Source: Fibrella aestuarina BUZ 2
Lineage (GTDB): Bacteria > Bacteroidota > Bacteroidia > Cytophagales > Spirosomataceae
NCBI RefSeq assembly: GCF_000331105.1
Contig: NC_020054.1
Span: forward strand, 1,663,698-1,727,697
Direction: 5' to 3'
Length of the DNA: 64,000 nucleotides
Part shown: positions 42,627 through 51,379 of the stretch, in pieces
Numbering within the stretch: position 1 is the stretch's first letter
How the letters are laid out: every line of letters begins with the position of its first letter
Position numbers and translations under genes: made by a program
The notes under the pieces: generated by a model
Told to the model about the DNA's origin: nothing
Databases searched by the model: none
The model's input: the letters and a program-made list of their open reading frames with translations, nothing else

Positions 42627-43717
42627 TTCCGTTTCTTGATCTGGCCCGGCTCAACGCCCCGCATCAGCACCGGATTCAGGCGGCCATGCAGCGCGTAGCC
42701 GAGTCGGGTTGGTATGTGTTGGGGCAGGAGGTGAAGGCTTTTGAAGCTGCCTTTGCCAGGTACGTGGGTGTGCGGCACTGCATTGGCGTCGCAAACGGGT
42801 TGGAGGCGCTTACACTCGTGTTGAAAGCGTGGGCGTTTGAGGCGGGCAGCGAGGTACTAGTACCATCCAATGCCTATATTGCTTCGGTGCTGGCCATCAC
42901 GCACGCGGGCCTGACCCCGGTGCTGGTCGAGCCCGACCCGCAAACGTATACCCTCGACCCGGCGCGGTTGGGGGCGGCACTAACCAGCCGAACGAGGGCG
43001 ATTCTGCCCGTGCATCTGTATGGTCGCTGTACCGATATGGCGCCGCTGCTGGCTTTCGCCGCAACCCACAAGTTGCGCGTACTGGAAGATGCGGCGCAGG
43101 CTCATGGGGCTACGTACCGGGGCAGGCAGGCGGGGAGTCTGGGGCACGCGGCGGGGTTTAGTTTTTACCCGACCAAGAACCTGGGTGCCTTAGGCGACGC
43201 CGGCGCGATTACCACCGACGACGATGCGCTGGCCGAGCAGTTGCGGATGTGGCGTAACTACGGGTCGGCGCAAAAGTATGTCAACGACGTACCTGGCCAC
43301 AACAGCCGGTTGGATGAGCTTCAGGCGGCGATTTTAGGGGAAAAGCTACCGTTTGTTGCGGCCGAAAACGATCGCCGCCGCCAGTTGGCCCGCCGCTACC
43401 TGGCGGAGCTGACCCTGCCCGACCTGACGTTGCCACCCGCTGATGCTGTCGATGCGGATGCCTGGCATTTGTTTGTGGTACGGCACCCCGAGCGCGACGC
43501 TTTTCGAACGTACCTGCAACAACAGGGGATTGGTACCGATATTCATTACCCCATACCGCCTTACCGCCAACGGGCCTATGCCACTAGCTGGGCCGGAACG
43601 GACTGGCCGATTGCCGAAGCAATGCACCGCGAGGTGCTGAGCCTGCCCCTGAACCCCACACTAACCGACGACGAAGTGACGCGCTGCGTCAGAACCATCA
43701 ACGCGTATATGAAGTGA
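42623..43717 (+). CDS. DegT/DnrJ/EryC1 aminotransferase (FdtB/QdtB-like)
   Basis: A 364-aa PLP-dependent aminotransferase of nucleotide sugars. It has IPFLDLARLNAPH at the start, GVANGLEALTLVLKAW, PVHLYGRCTDMAPL, the PLP site VLEDAAQAHGA, and the catalytic Lys in FSFYPTKNLGALGDAGAI. The NSRLDELQAAIL and DWPIAEAMHREVLSLPLNP words are typical of the FdtB/QdtB branch. Together with the preceding ketoisomerase it would aminate the C3 keto sugar. The glycosyltransferase follows after 18 bases. An RmlA/RmlB pair needed to make the precursor is not in the window. Confidence 0.9.
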   Translation: MIPFLDLARLNAPHQHRIQAAMQRVAESGWYVLGQEVKAFEAAFARYVGVRHCIGVANGLEALTLVLKAWAFEAGSEVLVPSNAYIASVLAITHAGLTPVLVEPDPQTYTLDPARLGAALTSRTRAILPVHLYGRCTDMAPLLAFAATHKLRVLEDAAQAHGATYRGRQAGSLGHAAGFSFYPTKNLGALGDAGAITTDDDALAEQLRMWRNYGSAQKYVNDVPGHNSRLDELQAAILGEKLPFVAAENDRRRQLARRYLAELTLPDLTLPPADAVDADAWHLFVVRHPERDAFRTYLQQQGIGTDIHYPIPPYRQRAYATSWAGTDWPIAEAMHREVLSLPLNPTLTDDEVTRCVRTINAYMK

Positions 43718-43735
43718 CTCTATCAACAAGCATGT

Positions 43736-44665
43736 ATGGAACTCAGTATCATTATTCCTGTCTACAACAGCGAACGCACGCTGACGCCCTTACTCGAACG
43801 GCTGGAGGTTTGTTTATCGGGCTATGATTTTGAGGTGGTACTGGTCAACGATGGGAGCCGCGACCGCTCGGAGTGGGTTTGCGAACGGCTGGCCGATCGG
43901 TATGACAACGTGCGGGCAATCAGCCTGCGCCGCAACTTCGGTGAGTTCAACGCCGTTTTGTGTGGGCTGAATTATGCGTCGGCGCAGTTTGCCGTCATCA
44001 TCGACGACGATTTCCAGAACCCGCCCGAGTCCATTCTGACGCTCGTTGAAGCCGCCAAATCGGACGACTACGATGTGGTGTACAGCTATTATGCCGACAA
44101 GCGCCACCATTGGTTTCGTAACGTGGGCAGTGACCTCACCAACCGCCTGGCCACGTACCTGCTGGGCAAGCCCCGGGACCTGTACCTATCGAGCTTCAAG
44201 CTGATCCGGCGCGAGGTGGTCGACGAGATTATCCAGTATCAGGGGCCGTATCCCTACATCGATGGGCTGATTTTTCGGGTAACCACCAACGTCGGGAGCG
44301 TCGAAGTGCCGCACCACGACCGGCAGGAGGGCCGCTCGAACTACACGTTCCGCAAGCTGCTGTCGCTCTTTCTGACGGTGCTGGTGGGCTATTCGGTCTT
44401 GCCGTTGCGGGTCCTGACGGGCGTGGGCATGATGCTGATGGGCGCCAGCCTGCTGTTCGGCGTTACGCTGTTCACAGCGCACCTGACCGGCTGGTTCGAC
44501 GTGCGCGCCTGGGAGCTGGTTGTCTGGGCGGTGGCCATACTAGGCGGCCTGCAACTGCTGTTCGTTGGGGTACTGGGCGAGTATGTTGGGCGGCTGTTCA
44601 TGACGCAGAGCGGCCTGCCTCCCTACGTAGTCAAACGAACCCGGGGCGTCGTGACGGCCCGGTAA
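43736..44665 (+). CDS. Family 2 glycosyltransferase, polyprenyl-phosphate type (GtrB/DPM1-like)
   Basis: A 309-aa inner-membrane transferase that links a sugar to polyprenyl phosphate. The GT-A domain begins LSIIIPVYNSERTLTPLLERL, has the NDGSRDRS loop, and the metal-binding acidic run IIDDDFQNPPES. YRKLLS-type membrane entry is followed by two C-terminal helices (VLVGYSVLPLRVLTGVGMMLMG, LVVWAVAILGGLQLLFVGVLGEYVGRLF), the GtrB/ArnC layout. It is the third gene of a tight sugar cassette, so it probably passes the amino-deoxysugar to a lipid carrier for glycan decoration. Confidence 0.88.
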   Translation: MELSIIIPVYNSERTLTPLLERLEVCLSGYDFEVVLVNDGSRDRSEWVCERLADRYDNVRAISLRRNFGEFNAVLCGLNYASAQFAVIIDDDFQNPPESILTLVEAAKSDDYDVVYSYYADKRHHWFRNVGSDLTNRLATYLLGKPRDLYLSSFKLIRREVVDEIIQYQGPYPYIDGLIFRVTTNVGSVEVPHHDRQEGRSNYTFRKLLSLFLTVLVGYSVLPLRVLTGVGMMLMGASLLFGVTLFTAHLTGWFDVRAWELVVWAVAILGGLQLLFVGVLGEYVGRLFMTQSGLPPYVVKRTRGVVTAR

Positions 44666-44734
44666 GCACGCCAGTCGAGCCCATTCGCTCTATAGTTGCC
44701 CATTCGATAAATAGAATACCGCATAGTCTGGCCG

Positions 44735-44800
44735 GTTTATTCGATAGCCAATATAGATGAGTAAATTAAACTACTCATTTACAGTGACTATTGAATAAAC
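44735..44800. promoter_or_regulatory. Nested inverted repeats before the T9SS type B gene
   Basis: Outer arms GTTTATTCGATAG (44735-44747) and CTATTGAATAAAC (44788-44800) match at 12 of 13 positions; inner arms ATGAGTA (44757-44763) and TACTCAT (44772-44778) are perfect. The outer arm ends 4 bases before the ATG, so the structure would cover the ribosome start region. Confidence 0.5.
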
Positions 44801-44804
44801 GATT

Positions 44805-46679
44805 ATGAAGAAATGGTTATACGTAACCGTAATGCTCTTACCGGTACTGGCGCAGGCCCGGCACATCATCGGGGGCGAATTAACCATGCGTTCGCTGGGC
44901 CGCCCCGGCTACTTCCGGGTACAGATGGACCAGTATTGGAACGAGGTGTACTCCAACAGCCAGAACAATGACGCCACCATCACGCTCTTTATTTACCAGC
45001 GGCGGGGACCAACCCTGATTGAGAGCATCACCCTGCCGCTGCTGACGTCTACGCCCATCATTTACGCCAACGCCGCCTGCGCTCAGTCGCAGAGCCTCAA
45101 AACGCTCAAAGGCACGTATTACAAAGACATTCAGTTCGACGTGGCTGACTACGGCGATAGCGAGGGGTATTACATGGTTTGGGAGCGTTGCTGCCGCGAC
45201 AACGCCATCACCAATCTGGCCAATGCAACCGATATCGGGATGCTGTTTTACCTGGAGTTTCCGGCCATGCAGCGCAACGGGGCGGCATTTACTAATTCGT
45301 CGCCGGTGTTTGGGCAACCCAACGGCGAATACATCTGCATCAACAAGCCCACGGCCTTTGCCTACACGGCGACCGATGCCGACGGCGACCAGCTCCGGTA
45401 CAGTCTGGTAACGCCCTATCAGGGCTACACGACGGCGACGGAGGTATATGGCCGTAGCACCCCCAGAGCCAACTACCCACTTGTCACCTGGGGGACGGGT
45501 ATTGCCGCCGACCGGGCTATTTCGGGGAATCCGGCGTTGCAAATCAATCCCAATACGGGGCAACTCACCGTGCGGGCCAACAAGGCGGGCTACTACCTGT
45601 TTGGCGTGCAGTGCGATGAGTTTCGGAATGGGCAGCGCATCGGGTCTATCCGCCGCGATTTTGTGTTGCCCGTAATCGATTGTAACCTGACACCCTTGCC
45701 CATTCCCGTTATTCAGGCAGCCGGCGCAACAGCAACCGAGCTAAACATTTGTCCAGGTACGTCGGCTACGTTGACTGCCGATGCCAACCCGCAATGGGCC
45801 TACCAGTGGCGGCTCGACGGGAGTAACATCGACGGGGCAAATTCGCCAACGCTGGCTGTACAGAAAACCGGTAGCTATACCGTCCTGCGCAGTTTGGCCG
45901 GGCGCTGCGCCAACGATACCCTCTCGCAACCCTTTTTGGTGAAACAGCTGCCTCTGCCCGCCGTAACAGCCGATTCGGTGCCAACTGTCTGCGCCAGTCA
46001 CGATGCGCTTCCACTGGTTGGTCAGCCGCTGAGTGGCACCTGGACCGGTGCGGGGGTGGCCAACAACCAGTTCGACCCGGCGCAGGCGGGGGTGGGGTTG
46101 CACAAACTGGTGTATACCGCCAAAGGAGCCAATGGCTGCACCAATACCACCACGCGCTGGGCCGATGTCTCCCCGCCGATCACACTCAGTGGGCCGGTGT
46201 TGTACCGGATTCAGCGGGGCAGCACCGGTCAGCTTATTCAAACGCCTAGCGTTGCCAGTGCCACCGTACTCTGGTCGCCCGCTCTGTACCTGGACGATCC
46301 CGGCAGCACCACGCCGCTCTGTAGCCCGGTCGATTCACAAACCTACACGGTGCGGGCCGAAGCGCTGGGCGGGTGTACGGCCAATGCGTCGGTAACGGTG
46401 CTGGTGGTTGACCGGCTGTATATCCCGTCGGCTTTTTCGCCCAACGGCGACGGGCAGAACGACGTGTGGCGCCTGCAAAACACCGAATCGTTTCCCGATT
46501 GCGACGTGCGGGTGTTCAACCGCTGGGGTGAGCTGGTCTACCAGTGTGCGGGCCTGCCCAACGAGCCCTGGGACGGCACCTATCGGCAGATACCCGTGGA
46601 GGCAGGTACGTATACGTACCTGATCCGAACGGAAGCCGATCGGCCTGCGCTACGCGGCAGTGTCACGGTGTTGAGGTAA
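44805..46679 (+). CDS. Large secreted protein with T9SS type B (gliding-associated) sorting domain
   Basis: A 624-aa secreted adhesin-like protein. Signal peptide WLYVTVMLLPVLAQA; then a conserved Bacteroidota surface module starting HIIGGELTMRSLG and including YMVWERCCRDNAITNL and YTATDADGDQLRYSLVTPYQG. From about residue 300 there are Ig/PKD-like repeats (LNICPGTSATLTADANPQWAYQWRLDGSNI; VCASHDALPLVGQPLSGTWTGAG). The last 85 residues are the gliding motility-associated C-terminal domain: IPSAFSPNGDGQNDVWRLQNTESF, VRVFNRWGELVYQ, EPWDGTYRQ. That tail directs export by the type IX system to the cell surface. Confidence 0.9.
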   Translation: MKKWLYVTVMLLPVLAQARHIIGGELTMRSLGRPGYFRVQMDQYWNEVYSNSQNNDATITLFIYQRRGPTLIESITLPLLTSTPIIYANAACAQSQSLKTLKGTYYKDIQFDVADYGDSEGYYMVWERCCRDNAITNLANATDIGMLFYLEFPAMQRNGAAFTNSSPVFGQPNGEYICINKPTAFAYTATDADGDQLRYSLVTPYQGYTTATEVYGRSTPRANYPLVTWGTGIAADRAISGNPALQINPNTGQLTVRANKAGYYLFGVQCDEFRNGQRIGSIRRDFVLPVIDCNLTPLPIPVIQAAGATATELNICPGTSATLTADANPQWAYQWRLDGSNIDGANSPTLAVQKTGSYTVLRSLAGRCANDTLSQPFLVKQLPLPAVTADSVPTVCASHDALPLVGQPLSGTWTGAGVANNQFDPAQAGVGLHKLVYTAKGANGCTNTTTRWADVSPPITLSGPVLYRIQRGSTGQLIQTPSVASATVLWSPALYLDDPGSTTPLCSPVDSQTYTVRAEALGGCTANASVTVLVVDRLYIPSAFSPNGDGQNDVWRLQNTESFPDCDVRVFNRWGELVYQCAGLPNEPWDGTYRQIPVEAGTYTYLIRTEADRPALRGSVTVLR

Positions 46680-46757
46680 GCTACGGGCTGATGGGTACGT
46701 TTGAAAGGTCTGCCGAAAACGTACCCACCGAAAACGCACAAACTGAAAGCTGTAAAC

Positions 46758-46765
46758 TATTTTTG
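46758..46765 (+). promoter_or_regulatory. -7 box immediately before riboflavin synthase
   Basis: TATTTTTG, an exact -7 word, ends 3 bases before the ATG at 46769. Used as such it would give a leaderless or nearly leaderless mRNA. No -33 TTG at the usual spacing. Confidence 0.4.
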
Positions 46766-46768
46766 AGA

Positions 46769-47359
46769 ATGTTTACAGGGATTGTTGAAACGATGGGACG
46801 GGTAACGGCCATCGACACCGAAGGCACGAATCTGACCTTCCATATCGAATCGCCCATCACGAATGAGCTAAAGATCGATCAGAGCATCAGTCACAATGGC
46901 GTGTGCCTCACCGTGACGAGCCTCACCGATACCAGCTACACAGTGACGGCGGTTGACGAAACACTCAAAAAAACAAACCTTGGTCAGCTGGCCGTGGGCG
47001 ATCTGGTCAATCTGGAACGCTGCATGCCCGCTACGGGCCGCTTTGACGGGCATATCGTGCAGGGGCACGTCGATCAGACCGGTACGTGCGTGAACGTGCA
47101 GGACATGGACGGCAGCTGGCTGTACGATTTTCAGTATGACCCCGCCGTGGGTAACATCACCGTCGAGAAGGGCTCGATCTGCATCAACGGCGTGAGCCTC
47201 ACCGTTTTCGACTCGCACGACGACGGCTTCCGGGTGACGATCATTCCCTACACGTACGAGCACACGACCTTCTGCAATTTGCGCCCCGGCCACGTCGTTA
47301 ATCTTGAGTTCGATATCGTGGGAAAGTATATCAAGAAGATGCTGTCGGCGTATAAGTGA
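46769..47359 (+). CDS. ribE: Riboflavin synthase alpha chain
   Basis: A 196-aa enzyme that dismutates two 6,7-dimethyl-8-ribityllumazine into riboflavin. The start MFTGIVETMGRV is the family N-terminus. Two lumazine-binding repeats are visible: residues 1-95 with SISHNGVCLTVTSL and GRFDGHIVQGHVDQTG, and residues 96-196 with KGSICINGVSLTVFDS and YEHTTFCNLRPGHVVNLEFD. The C-terminus IVGKYIKKML is typical. The reading frame is open upstream but the family start fixes the ATG. Other rib genes are not adjacent. Confidence 0.96.
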   Translation: MFTGIVETMGRVTAIDTEGTNLTFHIESPITNELKIDQSISHNGVCLTVTSLTDTSYTVTAVDETLKKTNLGQLAVGDLVNLERCMPATGRFDGHIVQGHVDQTGTCVNVQDMDGSWLYDFQYDPAVGNITVEKGSICINGVSLTVFDSHDDGFRVTIIPYTYEHTTFCNLRPGHVVNLEFDIVGKYIKKMLSAYK

Positions 47360-47490
47360 CAGGAGCGCGCGTAGAGCGGATATAAAGGGTCGGCGCAGCT
47401 TTTCTCGCCTGAGCGGGCTGCGCTCGTAAATCTGTACCGATCCGTTTAGAGCCGTTTCATCCGTGTTCCCATCCAGTTTACCTTTACCAC

Positions 47491-48273
47491 ATGACGAAAC
47501 TGAGTACCCGTACCCGCACCGATCTATTCATTCATCTTGGCATTATTCTGGCTCTGGCGGTTGTGCTGGTGCTGACGTTTTTCTTTGGCTACCTGCCGTT
47601 CTCGACCAACCACGGTCAGACGATCACCGTGCCCGACCTGAAACAGATGAGTTTAGACGAACTCGAAAACTACCTCGACGACCGGAAGCTGCGCTACGAA
47701 GTGAGCGACTGCACGTTTGTGGCCGGGGGCGTTCCGCTGACGGTTTTTGCGCAGTATCCGCAGCCGGGGTCGAACGTGAAGGAAGGGCGGAAAATCTACC
47801 TTACCGTGGTGAAACGCATGGCGCCGCAACTGGCCATGCCCAATCTGATTGACCTGACATCGCGCTCGGCCGAATTGTTGATCCGCTCGATGGGCCTGGT
47901 GATGGGTGACCTTACCTACGAACCCGATCTGGGTAAGAACAAGGTATTGCGGCAATATGCCAACGGCCAGGAAATCAAAGCCGGAATGCCCGTTGCCAAA
48001 GGCACCAAGATCGACCTGGTTGTGGGCGATGGCGAAGGCAATGTCTATTTCCCCACCCCCGACGTAACCAACCTGCCTTACGACGAAGCGGCCACGGCCA
48101 TTCAGGGCGCGGGGCTGCGCGTGGGCGTGCGGGTGCCGGTCGATGACCCCGAGCAGGAGGTAGGCACGGTGATCAAGCAGAAACCCCGGGCTGGTGAGCG
48201 CATCCGCGTCGGGCAGTCGGTCGATGTGTGGGTCGTAGGACCGTTAGACAGTAATACGGATGCAAATCAGTAG
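47491..48273 (+). CDS. PASTA-domain membrane protein
   Basis: A 260-aa protein with one N-terminal membrane helix (FIHLGIILALAVVLVLTFFFGYL) and three PASTA domains outside: ITVPDLKQMSLDELENYLDDRKLRYEV in parts, LAMPNLIDLTSRSAELLIRSMGL, and FPTPDVTNLPYDEAATAIQGAGLRVG with KQKPRAGERIRVGQSVDVWV. There is no kinase domain. PASTA repeats bind peptidoglycan fragments in Gram-positive kinases; the stand-alone Bacteroidota form is of unknown role. It overlaps the next gene by 14 bases, suggesting coupled translation. Confidence 0.88.
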   Translation: MTKLSTRTRTDLFIHLGIILALAVVLVLTFFFGYLPFSTNHGQTITVPDLKQMSLDELENYLDDRKLRYEVSDCTFVAGGVPLTVFAQYPQPGSNVKEGRKIYLTVVKRMAPQLAMPNLIDLTSRSAELLIRSMGLVMGDLTYEPDLGKNKVLRQYANGQEIKAGMPVAKGTKIDLVVGDGEGNVYFPTPDVTNLPYDEAATAIQGAGLRVGVRVPVDDPEQEVGTVIKQKPRAGERIRVGQSVDVWVVGPLDSNTDANQ

Positions 48274-50032
48274 GGTAGGGCTGGTCATCAGTCTGGTGTT
48301 GATGAGCCTGACTGGCTGGGCACAGACGTTGCGACTGCCTTTTTTCGACGACTTTTCAACGACACCGCTCGCCCCCTCACCAGCGCGCTGGGTGGCGGGC
48401 AGTGGCGTCTACATCAACAACACGCTGACGACCGACCACCCTTCGGCCAACATCGCGACGTTCGACGGACTGCGGGCCAATGGCCTGCCCTACGACCTCA
48501 CCAACGAAAATGCCGAGGGCGGCACCGATACCCTCACCTCGCTGCCGATCGATCTGGGCGGGCTAAGCGTCCGTGACTCGGTCTATATCAGCTTTTTCTG
48601 GCAGCGGCGTGGCCTCGGCGAACTGCCCGATGCCGCCGATTCGCTGGCGCTGGAGTTTCTGGGCAGCGATGGCCGCTGGCAGAAAGTATGGAGCGAGAGC
48701 GGCGGCGTGGTCAATAACAACTACACGCAGCAACTGGTTAGAACGGATAATGCCCTGTTTTTTCACTCGGCCTTTCGCTTTCGATTTCGGAGCCGGGGGC
48801 GGCAGTCGGGCGCCTTCGATCAGTGGCACCTCGATTACATCTACATGAACCGGGGACGTACCCGCTTCGACCGCTTTGTGCGCGACCTAGCCATTCGGCG
48901 GCCGGTTTCGCCGTTGTTGCGCCGGTATTCAGCCATGCCGTTGCGACAGTTTCTGGCCAAAGCGACGACCGAACTGGCCGACACCGTTTCGTCGGATGCC
49001 CGAAACCTCTTCAACGATCCGGCCGGGTTCAACCAGTTGAATTTCCGGTTTACGCTGCGTAACCAGCAAACGGGCACTGTCTTTCAAAGCGATACGCTGG
49101 CCAATTCGCTGTCGGTGCCGTCATTGGGCGCGCAGGCAGTGACATGGCGTCGGCCAACGGTGATCACCAGCGATTTGTCGGGGCGAGCTGTATTACAGGC
49201 CCAGTTCAGGTTGCTCACCAACGTGTCGGCGGCCGACCCGGTCGATTTCCGGCTCAACGATACCCTCTCCAATGTGACGGTGCTCGACAACTATTACGCC
49301 TACGACGACGGGTCGGCCGAGATTGCGACGCAGATCAACCAACGGTTGGCGCGGGTGGCGGTGCGCTTCGTCAACAACCTGCCCGACGCCGTGAAGGGTG
49401 TGCGCATCTACATTGCCCCCACGCGGCGCAACCAGGAAAACCAGCAGATCGCGTTCAGCATCTTCAACGATGCCGGCAACAACAGCCCCGCCACGCGCCA
49501 ACTGATGCAGCAGACGTTCCCGATCAAATACGCGACCGTCCGCAACGGCTTTGTCGACTACCTGTTCACCAATCCCGTCAACGTCCGGGATACGTTCTAC
49601 GTCGCCTACGCGCAACTCGACGATCCCCCGATTCCGATCGGGTTCGACCGCAACAGCCCCTTTCGGAACAACACGTTCATCAACCTCGGTACGCGTTGGG
49701 ATGCCGTAACGGGGCCGGAAGGGGCAGGCGCGCTGATGATCCGGCCCATCATGAACAATGGTCCCGCTACCGTGCTGACGGCCACCGAACCAGAAGCCCC
49801 GGCGCAGGTGTTTCCCAATCCCAGTACGGGCGCTGTTAACTGGGGCGGCTCGCTCGCAGGCTCGGTACGCCTCGACGTTACTGATCTGAGCGGACGTACC
49901 TGGCTGACCATGTCACTCGCACCTACGCAAACGAAAGCCGAACTGGGTCAGTTGCCCGACGGGTTCTACCTGCTCCGTTTCACCAACGAAGCGGAACGTA
50001 CCCGAACCGTAAAATGGATCATTCGCCATTAG
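48260..50032 (+). CDS. Secreted protein with T9SS type A sorting domain
   Basis: A 590-aa secreted protein. Signal peptide VGLVISLVLMSLTGWAQ is followed by LRLPFFDDFS, a jelly-roll-like region (SVYISFFWQRRGLGELPDAADSLALEFLGSD), a middle domain (YYAYDDGSAEIATQINQRLARVAVRF) and a type A sorting tail at about residues 515-590: VFPNPSTG, VRLDVTDLSGR, LPDGFYLLRF and TVKWIIRH. That tail is cleaved on export by the type IX system. Exact function is unknown; it is coupled by overlap to the PASTA gene. Confidence 0.88.
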   Translation: MQISRVGLVISLVLMSLTGWAQTLRLPFFDDFSTTPLAPSPARWVAGSGVYINNTLTTDHPSANIATFDGLRANGLPYDLTNENAEGGTDTLTSLPIDLGGLSVRDSVYISFFWQRRGLGELPDAADSLALEFLGSDGRWQKVWSESGGVVNNNYTQQLVRTDNALFFHSAFRFRFRSRGRQSGAFDQWHLDYIYMNRGRTRFDRFVRDLAIRRPVSPLLRRYSAMPLRQFLAKATTELADTVSSDARNLFNDPAGFNQLNFRFTLRNQQTGTVFQSDTLANSLSVPSLGAQAVTWRRPTVITSDLSGRAVLQAQFRLLTNVSAADPVDFRLNDTLSNVTVLDNYYAYDDGSAEIATQINQRLARVAVRFVNNLPDAVKGVRIYIAPTRRNQENQQIAFSIFNDAGNNSPATRQLMQQTFPIKYATVRNGFVDYLFTNPVNVRDTFYVAYAQLDDPPIPIGFDRNSPFRNNTFINLGTRWDAVTGPEGAGALMIRPIMNNGPATVLTATEPEAPAQVFPNPSTGAVNWGGSLAGSVRLDVTDLSGRTWLTMSLAPTQTKAELGQLPDGFYLLRFTNEAERTRTVKWIIRH

Positions 50033-50094
50033 TTTGCTGTTTCGGGCGTAATTAACCAGCCAGACAAACCACAACTAATCAACCAGACAACATC

Positions 50095-50385
50095 ATGGAT
50101 ATCACCGTACAGGAACTGCGCGAACGCCTCGACAAGGGCGAAAAACTGAACCTCATCGACGTGCGTGAACCCAACGAGTATGCCGAAGACAACATCGGAG
50201 CCACGTTGATTCCGCTGGGCGAACTGCCTTATCGCATCGACGAGATCGAGAGCCTGCAAGATGAAGAAGTCATCGTGCATTGCCGGTCGGGTGCCCGCTC
50301 GGCCCGCGCGCAGCAGTTTCTGGAAGAAAATGGCTTCACCAACGTTCGCAACCTGCAAGGCGGCATGTTGGCCTATAGGGCTTAA
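50095..50385 (+). CDS. Rhodanese-like domain protein
   Basis: A 96-aa single-domain rhodanese. LNLIDVREPNEYAEDNIGATLIPLGELP is the first half of the fold, and the active-site loop IVHCRSGARSARAQQFL carries the catalytic Cys63 and the CRSGARS substrate loop. It would accept sulfur from a persulfide or thiosulfate in the cytoplasm. It is followed at once by a very long palindrome and the convergent miaA gene. Confidence 0.9.
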   Translation: MDITVQELRERLDKGEKLNLIDVREPNEYAEDNIGATLIPLGELPYRIDEIESLQDEEVIVHCRSGARSARAQQFLEENGFTNVRNLQGGMLAYRA

Positions 50386-50499
50386 GAATGTATAATGAAT
50401 AATGCACAATGAATAATGTATAATGGGCTGACGCTAAATCAACTGTCTTAGCGTCAGCCCATTATACATTATTCATTGTGCATTATTCATTATACATTC
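50386..50499. repeat. Perfect 52-bp-arm palindrome overlapping the end of miaA
   Basis: Arms 50386-50437 and 50448-50499 are exact complements, with a 10-base loop. Each arm contains the nested words AATGTATAATG, AATGAATAATG and GCACAATG, then GGGCTGACGCTAA. It starts one base after the rhodanese stop and supplies the last four codons and stop of miaA (MYNE). It can act as a bidirectional terminator. Confidence 0.85.
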
Positions 50500-51379
50500 C
50501 TTCTAGCTCATCATCCGGGCTGATCCAGCGGAAATCGTTCTGATGGCGGAACCAGGTCAGCTGCCGTTTGGCGTAGCGGCGTGAGTTTCGTTTGAGCAGA
50601 TCGACCATAGTGGCGTAGTCGTAGTCACCATCGAGGTAGCCAAAGACCTCTTTGTAACCAACCGTTTTCAGGGCGGGCGTGTGGCGGTAAGCCGTCAGGC
50701 CGCGCACCTCATCCACTAACCCCGCCGCCAGCATCTGATCCATGCGCTGATCGATGCGGGCGTAGAGCTCGTCGCGGGGGCGTTCCAGGGCAATCAACAC
50801 CGTCTGGAATGGGCGCTCGGGCAACTGCCGCCGCCGAAACGACGAGTAGGGCCGCCCCGACACCAGGCTTACTTCCAGCGCCCGCATCACACGTTGCGTG
50901 TTGTTGAGGTCGGCGAGGGTAGCGTAGTCGGGGTCGAGACGTTGAAGCTCATTTTGCAACGGTGTGATCCCTTCTGCTTCAAACTGACGTTGCAGCCGTT
51001 CGCGCAGGGCATCATCGCCCACAGGCATATCGTCGAGACCATGCAATACGGCGTTGATATACAGCCCCGTTCCGCCGGTCATAATCACCTTGTCGTAGGT
51101 TTGAAAAAGCTCGTCGAGCAGAGCGAGGGCTTCACGTTCATACTGCCCCGCGCTGATGGGGGCATCAATACTGTGGCTGTCAATGAAGTAATGGGGAATG
51201 CCGTCCAGTTCCTCGGGCGTGGGTTTGGCGGTACCGATGCTAAGCTCACGGTAAAACTGCCGTGAATCGGCGGATACGACTACGGTATGGAGCCGACGCG
51301 CCAACCGGACGCAAAAGGCCGTCTTGCCAACGCCCGTTGGTCCGGCTATAACGATGAGTGTTTTGGTGGAATGTACCAT
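50483..51379 (-). CDS. miaA: tRNA dimethylallyltransferase
   Basis: A 298-aa enzyme that adds dimethylallyl to A37 of tRNAs reading UNN codons. The start MVHSTKTLIVIAGPTGVGKTAF places the P-loop GPTGVGKT at 13-20. Further words: ADSRQFYRELSIGTAKPT (the conserved DSxQxY), HYFIDSHSID, MTGGTGLYINAVLHGLDDMP, NTQRVMRALEV and GYKEVFGYLDG, then KRQLTWFRHQNDFRWI. An upstream ATG 8 codons earlier is possible. Its C-terminus reads through into the large palindrome, so the tail is probably species-specific. Confidence 0.95.
   Translation of the reverse strand: MVHSTKTLIVIAGPTGVGKTAFCVRLARRLHTVVVSADSRQFYRELSIGTAKPTPEELDGIPHYFIDSHSIDAPISAGQYEREALALLDELFQTYDKVIMTGGTGLYINAVLHGLDDMPVGDDALRERLQRQFEAEGITPLQNELQRLDPDYATLADLNNTQRVMRALEVSLVSGRPYSSFRRRQLPERPFQTVLIALERPRDELYARIDQRMDQMLAAGLVDEVRGLTAYRHTPALKTVGYKEVFGYLDGDYDYATMVDLLKRNSRRYAKRQLTWFRHQNDFRWISPDDELEGMYNE

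Noticed and set aside
50386..50499. CRISPR array from the repeated AATGAATAATG words
   Set aside because: The repeats form one long palindrome without regular spacers, and no cas genes are nearby.
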